Below are positions 33,787 through 43,814 of a DNA stretch of 64,000 nt, in pieces. The stretch spans positions 1,984,001 to 2,048,000 of the forward strand of contig NZ_CP063845.1 of assembly GCF_021018745.1 (NCBI RefSeq), written 5' to 3'. The translations under genes and the position numbers were made by a program. Position 1 is the first letter of the stretch, and each line of letters begins with the position of its first letter. This DNA comes from Gloeobacter morelensis MG652769 (GTDB lineage Bacteria > Cyanobacteriota > Cyanobacteriia > Gloeobacterales > Gloeobacteraceae). The notes below the pieces were generated by a model. That model made no database searches. It worked only from the letters and a program-made list of their open reading frames with translations, and was not told where the DNA came from.

Positions 33787-34659
33787 ATGAAGACGACGGT
33801 ACCTCCTCGGCCTGAAACCACCTGTTTGCCCGTTTTGTCCAGTCAAAACCAGGGCTGGGACCATATTCTAGTCGAGCAGTTCCAACTGCCTCCGGGAGAG
33901 GGAAACTGTCATTACAGTGATGAACACACGATCTGTCTGTCTCTTTCACCTCGTCCGGTCCGCCTGCTGCAAATTCGAGCAGGAAAAGCCTATACAGGCC
34001 TGTACGCGAAGGGACATATTTCGATAACGCCCGCGGAGGTTCCGTTTTTTGCGCGTTGGGATACAGAAGACCACTATTTGCAGATTCGCATTGCGTCTCA
34101 CTTCCTCCAGAACGTTGCTAAAGAAACCCTTGGTATCGATCTCGACCGACTTGAACTACTCTGCGAATTTCGGGCGCGCGATCCACACATCGAGTCGATC
34201 GGTACGTTGCTTCTTGGCGAGCTAAACCAGCAAAATTTGGGCGGAAGGCTCTACATCGAATCGCTTTCCAATGTCTTGGCGGTACATTTGCTCAGACAAT
34301 ATACTGCGCCCAGGCTTCGCCTTTCGGTTTACGAAGGCGGGTTACCCGAGCGTCAACTTCTTCAAGTATTAGAATATATCAACGAACATCTTGATCGAGA
34401 CATCAAGCTTGCCGATTTAGCTGCGCTGCTGGGTATCAGCCAATTTCATTTCAGCCGTTTGTTCAAGCAATCCGTCGGAAAGGCTCCCCACCAATATCTA
34501 CTCCAGCAAAGAGTAGAACGAGCGAAGCATTTATTAAAACAAACCGACCGATCCATCATCGAAATCGCTTTTCTCTGCGGTTTCAATAGCCACAGTCATC
34601 TCGGTCAACAGTTTCGGCAGTTGACTGGGACAACCCCCTCGGCCTACAGGGCGCATTAG
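33787..34659 (+). CDS. AraC-family transcriptional regulator
   Basis: 290 aa from the ATG at 33787. N-terminal effector/cupin-like region (about 1-170), then two helix-turn-helix motifs: IKLADLAALLGISQFHFSRL and IIEIAFLCGFNSHSHLGQQF, with the family signature ending in FRQLTGTTPSAYRAH. It is divergently oriented to azoR with about 215 bp between starts, a usual arrangement for a regulator of the adjacent operon. The inducer is unknown. Upstream start codons at 33664 and 33745 are less likely. Confidence 0.88.
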   Translation: MKTTVPPRPETTCLPVLSSQNQGWDHILVEQFQLPPGEGNCHYSDEHTICLSLSPRPVRLLQIRAGKAYTGLYAKGHISITPAEVPFFARWDTEDHYLQIRIASHFLQNVAKETLGIDLDRLELLCEFRARDPHIESIGTLLLGELNQQNLGGRLYIESLSNVLAVHLLRQYTAPRLRLSVYEGGLPERQLLQVLEYINEHLDRDIKLADLAALLGISQFHFSRLFKQSVGKAPHQYLLQQRVERAKHLLKQTDRSIIEIAFLCGFNSHSHLGQQFRQLTGTTPSAYRAH

Positions 34660-34662
34660 GTG

Positions 34663-34827
34663 TCAGGGCTTGCTGACGCGCACCTGCACAGTCGGAATGT
34701 CGATGTTCGGATCGAGGGCGATACCCAGATTCTGCAGCGAGGCGACCCCCGCGATCGTCAGCACCAAAAACAGCACGATGGTCGGGATCGGGTTGCGGAT
34801 GGACCAGGCGGAAAGATCCCAACCCAT
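34663..34827 (-). pseudogene. RND efflux pump N-terminal fragment
   Basis: ATG at 34825-34827 to TGA at 34663-34665, 54 codons: [20 protein letters not shown], then an IAGVASLQNLGIALDPNIDI segment and PTVQVRVSKP. This matches the first membrane helix and periplasmic start of the intact pump at 258-3344. The rest of the ~1000-aa protein is missing; the AraC gene follows directly, so a deletion or recombination removed it. Confidence 0.8.
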
Positions 34828-34963
34828 GGGGGCACGAAAAGCGACGTCAAGATTGAGTTAATCGTTGTTCGTTTCCCCAAAAAGTTGCATTTGCATCGGA
34901 AAGAGAAACCAACAGCCCGTAGGATGCTGGTCATTTCGTCTCACCACTGGAAGCTTTGCCGCC

Positions 34964-37876
<2,913 letters not shown>

Positions 37877-37902
37877 GTCGTACCGGGAGGGTGGCGCGCG
37901 CC

Positions 37903-38457
37903 TCACGCTCCCGGCTGCGCAATTTCGGGCCACAGGAAGCCGGCCTCGGTGACAATCCCGCCCATCGGCCGATCCCAGGGGTCGGTGGGAACTTGCTCAT
38001 AGACAAATTCGCTGTAACCCACGGCGATGGCCGGTAGCGCATAGCGTGCGAGGAAACGGTCGTAATAGCCGCCGCCGTACCCGATGCGGTAGCCGCGTCG
38101 ATCGCAGGCCACCACCGGCACCAGCACCCAGGCTGCTCCGGCAGGATCGACCGCTTCGCAATCCGGTTCCGGTTCGGGCGGACCCATCGCTCCACGCCCG
38201 ACGCGGCCAGGTTCATAGCGGTGCCAGGTGAGCTGCGCCCCCGCCACCCGGGGCACAGCCCAGGTGCGGCCGTCGGCGAACAACGGCCGCAGGTCCGGTT
38301 CGTTGCAAAAGGGCAGGTAGGCGAGGATGCACCGGTCTGTGGATTCGAGTCGGCCGCTCAGATAGGTGCGGATGCGCTCGCTCATCCGCTCGCACGCTTC
38401 CGGGCTGAGCGCCCGGCGCCTTCCAAGGCACAGGGCGCGCAGGTCGGCTTTGTTCAC
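37903..38457 (-). CDS. 5-formyltetrahydrofolate cyclo-ligase
   Basis: 184 aa. ATP-dependent conversion of 5-formyl-THF to 5,10-methenyl-THF. Family motifs: start KADLRALCLGRRRALS, AYLPFCNEPDLRPLF, and the C-terminal ATP/Mg loop DRRGYRIGYGGGYYDRFLAR. The start overlaps the stop of the upstream gene (38454) in an ATGA-type junction, indicating translational coupling. Confidence 0.94.
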   Translation of the reverse strand: MNKADLRALCLGRRRALSPEACERMSERIRTYLSGRLESTDRCILAYLPFCNEPDLRPLFADGRTWAVPRVAGAQLTWHRYEPGRVGRGAMGPPEPEPDCEAVDPAGAAWVLVPVVACDRRGYRIGYGGGYYDRFLARYALPAIAVGYSEFVYEQVPTDPWDRPMGGIVTEAGFLWPEIAQPGA

Positions 38458-39365
38458 TCCGGGCGGGGCTGGCGGTCCGGTCGGAAGGGGCGCTCGGGTT
38501 TGACCAGTCCGGTGCCGCCCTCGCTGCGCTCCGCCGAGCGGGGCCGCAGACCGCCACCCCCTTCGCTGCGCGGACCGCGGGGGGGACCGCCTTTGCCGGC
38601 GGGACGGCGTGGACCGCCGCGGCGCTTGTCGCCGACGGGCTTGGGTAGCACAGCGATTGGGGTGCCGTCCTCGATGCGCAGGGCTTCACTGGTGCGGCGC
38701 ACTTCGAGATCCCAAAATTTGCCGCGGGCGTCCTCGGGCAAAAAGCCCTCCAGGCGCAATTTAAAAGCCCGGCCCGGCTTTTTCTTTTTGCTCTGCTGGC
38801 GGATCTTGAGTAGGACAAAACCTTCTTGTTGGGACTGAAAGCTCACTTCGCCTCGGATGGAGAAAAAGCCGTCCACACCCTCGATGTTGGCGGTCGAAAA
38901 CAGCAACGTGGATTTTTCAGCCGATTCGTCACTGTCTGTTTCCGTCTCCAGGGCTTCGTCCTCTTCGTCGTCGTCGGCATCCTCTTCGTCGGAGTCGAAG
39001 GCGCTGTCTTTGTCGGGTTTAAGCCCTTCAGGGTTGAGCGACCAGACCCCGACAATCTGCGTGTGTAGGCCGCCGCCGTCGCGGGTGCGCGGATAGACCA
39101 CCCAGGGGTGGTCGGTAGAGAGATCCAGGTGCTTGCGCACCAGACTCAGCACCCGGCCCAGGAGTACCGCGTCGATTTCGACGCCGTCGGGGGTGAGCAA
39201 CTTGCCCTGGGTGATGCGCTCCTCACTCGGTTCGTAGCGGCCGCGCACGATCCCGATGGCGCGGTACTGCAATGGTTCGCTCGGAGCAGGAAAGGGCGCT
39301 TTGGGATCTTCTTCGGGAATCTGAATGTGGTCGAGATCGATTGGAGACGGCGGATTTACGTTCAT
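38454..39365 (-). CDS. Conserved cyanobacterial protein with acidic linker and basic tail
   Basis: 303 aa from the ATG at 39363-39365. N-terminal folded part: YRAIGIVRGRYEPSEERITQ, DGVEIDAVLLGRVLSLVRKH, HPWVVYPRTRDGGGLHTQIV. A very acidic low-complexity linker (about residues 130-155, SDEEDADDDEEDE) precedes a second folded part (FFSIRGEVSFQSQQEGFVLL, RAFKLRLEGFLPEDARGKFW), then a Gly/Arg/Pro-rich basic tail (DKRRGGPRRPAGKGGPPRG). The architecture suggests nucleic-acid contact, but no function is known. Coupled to the cyclo-ligase gene. Confidence 0.7.
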   Translation of the reverse strand: MNVNPPSPIDLDHIQIPEEDPKAPFPAPSEPLQYRAIGIVRGRYEPSEERITQGKLLTPDGVEIDAVLLGRVLSLVRKHLDLSTDHPWVVYPRTRDGGGLHTQIVGVWSLNPEGLKPDKDSAFDSDEEDADDDEEDEALETETDSDESAEKSTLLFSTANIEGVDGFFSIRGEVSFQSQQEGFVLLKIRQQSKKKKPGRAFKLRLEGFLPEDARGKFWDLEVRRTSEALRIEDGTPIAVLPKPVGDKRRGGPRRPAGKGGPPRGPRSEGGGGLRPRSAERSEGGTGLVKPERPFRPDRQPRPE

Positions 39366-39488
39366 GTATACCAATGCGGACGAATGGCGCAATCGCAGAC
39401 TGCTCTCACTTTGACATATGCGCCTGGGTTTGGCACATCATCGCAGGCGGGTGAAAATGACCCCAGTCCTTAGATAGCTTTGCTGTTG

Positions 39489-40847
39489 ATGTCGATGGTT
39501 GCCCCCACCTGGCACTGGCTGTACCTTCCCCTCGAAGGACGCACCGGTTCGTGCCTGTTTGAGCGCCTGTTTGGTGAGGAGGCGGTGGCGGTCCTGCTCG
39601 AAAGCCCCCAACTCTCGCCGCGTACTGCCCGCTACTCGATTCTGGCTGCCTGTCCGCAGCGCGTACTTGCGCCCGCCGTCGGTGAGATTCTCCCTGCGTT
39701 AAGCACCTGGCTTGCCGTCGCAAAAGGGCAGCTGCCACCGTCCGAGTGGCAGGATTGGCCCTTTCGCGGCGGGCTTGTGGGCTGGTTTGGCTACGACTTG
39801 GCCTGGGAAATCGAAAGGCTACCGTGGTTGCGGGACGACCCCTTGCCTTTTCCGACGGCCTGGTGGTTTGAACCAGCCGTCTTTGCCGTCGCCGATCATC
39901 GCGAGGATCAGCTTTTGCTTGCCGTCGACCAGCGGTCGGGACTCGGTCCTGAGCGGGGAAGCCTGGCGTACTGGTGCGAGCGCCTCGACAGACCGGCTTC
40001 GAACCAGGCGCATATCCAAGGCGGTGCGTCGCCGCGCCTGGCCTCGCGCGACAAGTTTCTTGAGGCTGTCCGCCAGGTCAAGGAGCACATTGCGGCCGGG
40101 GATGTGTTTCAATGCAACCTCTCGCTTCGCTTTGGACTCGATTGGAAAGGCGACGGCTGGCGGCTCTACCGGCGACTGGTCGGCCTCAATCCTTCACCTT
40201 TTGCCAGTTATTGGCGCACCCCCTTCGGCGAAATCATCAGCTGCTCGCCCGAACGACTTCTGGAGGTGCGCGGTAAAGCGCTGAGCACCCGCCCGATCGC
40301 CGGGACGCGCCCGCGCGGGCTCACCGCCGCCGCCGACCAACGCTTGGAAAGCGAACTTCTCCTCAATTCCAAAGAACGCGCCGAACACGTCATGCTGGTC
40401 GACCTCGAACGCAACGATCTCGGACGGGTCTCGCAGCCGGGCAGCGTGCAGGTGGACGAACTGATGGCTATCGAGCGCTACTCCCACGTCATGCACATCG
40501 TCTCCAACGTCGTCGGCCGCCTGCAGCCCGGCTGCAATGCCCTGGACGCGGTGCGTGCCGTCTATCCCGGCGGCACCATCACCGGTTGCCCGAAGGTGCG
40601 CTGCATGGAACTGATCGAGCGGCTCGAACCGGTGCGCCGCTCGCTTTTTTACGGCTCGGCGGGCTATCTCGACTGCACCGGAGACCTGGACCTCAATATC
40701 TTGATCCGCACGCTGCTGAAGTCCGGCTCCCGGGTTTGGGGACAGGTCGGGGCAGGCATCGTCGCCGATTCTGACCCCCAAAGCGAATATCTCGAATCGC
40801 TCGATAAGGCCAAAGCCCTCTGGAAAGCGCTGGGAGACGAGCCATAA
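39489..40847 (+). CDS. pabB: Chorismate-utilising enzyme, PabB/TrpE-like component I
   Basis: 452 aa. Chorismate-binding domain in the C-terminal 260 residues: FQCNLSLRFGL, EIISCSPERLLEVRGKALST then RPIAGTRPRG, KERAEHVMLVDLERNDLGRV, YPGGTITGCPKVRCMELIE, FYGSAGYLDCTGDLDLNILI. The PIAGT motif separates it from isochorismate synthases; between aminodeoxychorismate synthase (PabB) and anthranilate synthase (TrpE) the short N-terminal domain favours PabB, so the product is most likely for folate synthesis. No glutamine amidotransferase domain or gene is adjacent. Exact start uncertain (39489 or 39495). Folate context with the cyclo-ligase 1 kb away. Confidence 0.85.
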   Translation: MSMVAPTWHWLYLPLEGRTGSCLFERLFGEEAVAVLLESPQLSPRTARYSILAACPQRVLAPAVGEILPALSTWLAVAKGQLPPSEWQDWPFRGGLVGWFGYDLAWEIERLPWLRDDPLPFPTAWWFEPAVFAVADHREDQLLLAVDQRSGLGPERGSLAYWCERLDRPASNQAHIQGGASPRLASRDKFLEAVRQVKEHIAAGDVFQCNLSLRFGLDWKGDGWRLYRRLVGLNPSPFASYWRTPFGEIISCSPERLLEVRGKALSTRPIAGTRPRGLTAAADQRLESELLLNSKERAEHVMLVDLERNDLGRVSQPGSVQVDELMAIERYSHVMHIVSNVVGRLQPGCNALDAVRAVYPGGTITGCPKVRCMELIERLEPVRRSLFYGSAGYLDCTGDLDLNILIRTLLKSGSRVWGQVGAGIVADSDPQSEYLESLDKAKALWKALGDEP

Positions 40848-40994
40848 GTTGGGCAGCAAATCGATCTAAAAAAAATCGTAGTAAAAGCACCCAAACCGCC
40901 CTTGATGTTTTTTACTGGAAACATACGGATCGATGTAGTCAGCAATACTCTCTAGGCAAGATGGGAGTCTGCACCATTTAGGGCGGCGGCATTT

Positions 40995-42596
40995 ATGGGC
41001 ACTTCTAGCGCAGTCTATCCAGCGATTCTGGTCATCCTCGACGGTTGGGGCCACCGCGAGCAGACCGACGGCAACGCCGTCGCCGCCGCCAAAACCCCGA
41101 TCTTCGACGCGCTCAAAGCCAGTTATCCGTTTACGCTCATCCACACCAGCGGCAAGGCGGTCGGTCTGCCCCGCGGGCAGATGGGCAACTCCGAAGTCGG
41201 CCACCTCAACCTGGGTGCGGGCCGGATGGTCCCCCAAGAACTCGTGCGCATCTCCGACGCGGTCGAAGACGGCTCGCTGCTTTCCAACCCGGAACTGTTG
41301 CGACTGTGCCGCACGGTGCGCGAACGGGGCGGTAAGCTGCACGCGGTGGGTCTCGTCTCCGACGGCGGTGTCCACTCCCACAGCGAGCATCTGTTTGGTC
41401 TATTGGCCCTTGCCAAGCAGCAAGGTTTTGAAACGCTGTTCATCCACGGCATGAGCGACGGCCGCGACACCCCTCCCACTTCGGGAGCCGGATACTTCGA
41501 GCAGCTCGAAGCGCGCATTGCCAAAATGGATTTCGGCACGATCGCCACCCTTGGGGGCCGTTACTTTGGAATGGACCGCGATCGCCGCTGGGATCGCACC
41601 GAGGCGATGTACCGGGTGATGACCGAGACCGGCCCCGGCACGGGTAAGCGCGCCTCCGAGACGCTGCGCGCGAGCTACGCCGCCGGCAAGACCGACGAAT
41701 TCGTACTGCCGGTTCGCCTGGCCGCCGGTGCGGTCGAACCCGGTGACGGGGTGATCTACTTCAACTTCCGCCCCGACCGGGCGCGCCAGCTCACCCGCGC
41801 CTTCGTGCAGGCGGACTTCGACGGTTTCGTGCGCCCCTACCTCGACCCGCTCGCCTTTCTCACCTTCACCCAGTACGACGCGACAGTGCCGGCAGCGGTC
41901 GCTTTTGCGCCCCAGAGCCTCGACAACCTTCTGGGCCAGGTGATCGCCCACCACGGTCTGCGGCAGTTTCGCATCGCCGAGACCGAGAAGTACGCCCACG
42001 TCACCTATTTTTTCAACGGCGGCATCGAGACGCCCCTGCCCGGTGAGGAGCGCTCGATGATCCAGAGCCCCCTGGTGCCCACCTACGATCTGAAGCCCGA
42101 GATGGCCGCCCGCGAGGTCACCGACCACGCCGTCGCCGCCATCGAAACGCGCCAGTACTCGCTGATTGTCGTCAACTACGCCAATCCGGACATGGTGGGC
42201 CACACCGGCAACTTCGCTGCTACGGTCAAGGCGGTCGAGGTGGTGGATGCCTGTCTAGGACGCCTGGTGGACGCGTGCGTGCGCGCCGGGGGTACGATGC
42301 TCCTGACCGCCGACCACGGCAACGCCGAACTGATGTGGGACGAACAGGGCAACCCCTGGACCGCCCACACCACCAACCCGGTGCCGTTTATTTTGATCGA
42401 GAGCGAGGGGCTTAAAATTCCCGGTTGGGGAACGGACGTGCAGTTGCGCACCGGGGGCAGTCTCGGCGACATTGCCCCGACAATCCTCGAAATTTTGGGC
42501 CTGCCGCAGCCCGCCGAGATGACCGGCCGCTCGCTGTTGGGCGAACGCGAAATCGAGGTCCGCACCCCCCGCAGCCCTCTGCGCGTAGGGCTGTAG
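40995..42596 (+). CDS. gpmI: 2,3-bisphosphoglycerate-independent phosphoglycerate mutase
   Basis: 533 aa, normal length for the two-manganese enzyme interconverting 3- and 2-phosphoglycerate. VILDGWGHRE carries the first metal Asp, MGNSEVGHLNLGAGR the catalytic Ser, then HAVGLVSDGGVHSHSEHLFG, HGMSDGRDTPPTSG, YFGMDRDRRWDRTEAMY, NFRPDRARQL, NYANPDMVGHTGN and LLTADHGNAELMWDE with the remaining metal ligands. An upstream purine-rich AGGGCGGCGGC supplies the ribosome binding site. Monocistronic as seen. Confidence 0.97.
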   Translation: MGTSSAVYPAILVILDGWGHREQTDGNAVAAAKTPIFDALKASYPFTLIHTSGKAVGLPRGQMGNSEVGHLNLGAGRMVPQELVRISDAVEDGSLLSNPELLRLCRTVRERGGKLHAVGLVSDGGVHSHSEHLFGLLALAKQQGFETLFIHGMSDGRDTPPTSGAGYFEQLEARIAKMDFGTIATLGGRYFGMDRDRRWDRTEAMYRVMTETGPGTGKRASETLRASYAAGKTDEFVLPVRLAAGAVEPGDGVIYFNFRPDRARQLTRAFVQADFDGFVRPYLDPLAFLTFTQYDATVPAAVAFAPQSLDNLLGQVIAHHGLRQFRIAETEKYAHVTYFFNGGIETPLPGEERSMIQSPLVPTYDLKPEMAAREVTDHAVAAIETRQYSLIVVNYANPDMVGHTGNFAATVKAVEVVDACLGRLVDACVRAGGTMLLTADHGNAELMWDEQGNPWTAHTTNPVPFILIESEGLKIPGWGTDVQLRTGGSLGDIAPTILEILGLPQPAEMTGRSLLGEREIEVRTPRSPLRVGL

Positions 42597-42686
42597 GAAT
42601 TGTGCAACGACGAACAGCGGCTCACCGTGCGCGATTCTCACGCTCTTGCCAATTGCAGGGTGTATGAGAGCGGTTTGCAGGTGTAG

Positions 42687-43796
42687 TTACACCGGCAGGT
42701 CGCGCTTTTCGACTTCAAAGGGCGTTTCATCTTCAAGCCCCGCTCCGGTGGGCCGGGGCGGCACTCCCTGCCGCTCACCCAATAATCCCTGGGGACGGAT
42801 GAGCATCACCAGGATCATCGCCGCGCCAAACAGCAACAGCCGGTACTCGGAAAAGCCCCGCAGCGCCTCCGGCAGGACAATCAGGATCAAAGCCCCGAGG
42901 GCCACCCCCGGCACCGATCCCATCCCTCCCAGGACCACCATCGAGACGACCATCACCGATTCGATCAAGGTGAAGCTGTCGGGGGAGACATAGGTGAGCT
43001 GCACGGCAAAGAGCACCCCGACCATGCCGGCTAGGGCCGCCCCGGTGGCGAAGGCCAGGAGCTTGAGCTTGACGGTGTCGATGCCCATGGCGGCGGCGGC
43101 AATTTCATCCTCGCGGATGGCCACCCAGGCGCGGCCGACGCGCGATTGCTTCAGGCGGCTGGTCATCCAGTAGACAAAGGCGACGAAGGCCAGCGCGACG
43201 AAATAGAGTTGTAGCGGCTGATAGAGCGTCAGCCAGGTAAAACCTTTGGGGCCTATCCAGGGAATGACCGGTGCCGGTACGCCGCTGATGCCCGCCGGGC
43301 CGCGGGTGAGCCAGTCGAGGTTGTTGAGCGAGATGCGGATGATTTCGCCGAAACCGAGGGTGACGATGGCCAGATAGTCGCCGCGCAACGGCAGCGTCGG
43401 CGCCCCCAGCAGCACCCCGAAACCGGCGGCAAGCAAGGCGGCCACCGGCAGAGCGAGCCAGAAACTGAGGCCATGGGGCGCCCCGATGGCGTAGGTATAG
43501 GCGCCCACCGCAAAAAAGGCGATGTAGCCTAGATCCAGCAGGCCCGCCAGGCCGACCACGATGTTGAGCCCCATGGCCAGCACCATGTAAACCGCCACGG
43601 TCACCGCGACATTGGCCAGGTAGCTCGGCTGGGAAGTGAGCAGCATCCATGCCGGGATGAGCAGGCCCACACCCAAAAGCCCGTAGCGCCTGAGCGGTGC
43701 CGGCAGGCGTTCGCTCCACTGAAATAGCATTTGCCGAATGGGAAGCTGTGCCACTGAGCCTGTCGGACCCCGTTGAAATTGGCTGGATTTTAGCAT
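42687..43796 (-). CDS. livM: Branched-chain amino acid-type ABC permease LivM
   Basis: 369 aa with about ten hydrophobic helices. Typical LivM pattern: VYMVLAMGLNIVVGLAGLLD, LGYIAFFAVGAYTYA, LRGDYLAIVTLGFGEIIRIS, NLDWLTRGPAGISGVP, the EAA-like cytoplasmic loop RVGRAWVAIREDEIAAAAMG, and LGGMGSVPGVALGALILIVL. It would form the membrane channel with LivH, LivG, LivF and a binding protein, none of which is nearby. Start uncertain; MLFQWSERL at 43730 is an alternative. Confidence 0.88.
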   Translation of the reverse strand: MLKSSQFQRGPTGSVAQLPIRQMLFQWSERLPAPLRRYGLLGVGLLIPAWMLLTSQPSYLANVAVTVAVYMVLAMGLNIVVGLAGLLDLGYIAFFAVGAYTYAIGAPHGLSFWLALPVAALLAAGFGVLLGAPTLPLRGDYLAIVTLGFGEIIRISLNNLDWLTRGPAGISGVPAPVIPWIGPKGFTWLTLYQPLQLYFVALAFVAFVYWMTSRLKQSRVGRAWVAIREDEIAAAAMGIDTVKLKLLAFATGAALAGMVGVLFAVQLTYVSPDSFTLIESVMVVSMVVLGGMGSVPGVALGALILIVLPEALRGFSEYRLLLFGAAMILVMLIRPQGLLGERQGVPPRPTGAGLEDETPFEVEKRDLPV

Positions 43797-43814
43797 TCTC
43801 AGCAGCCGGGACGT

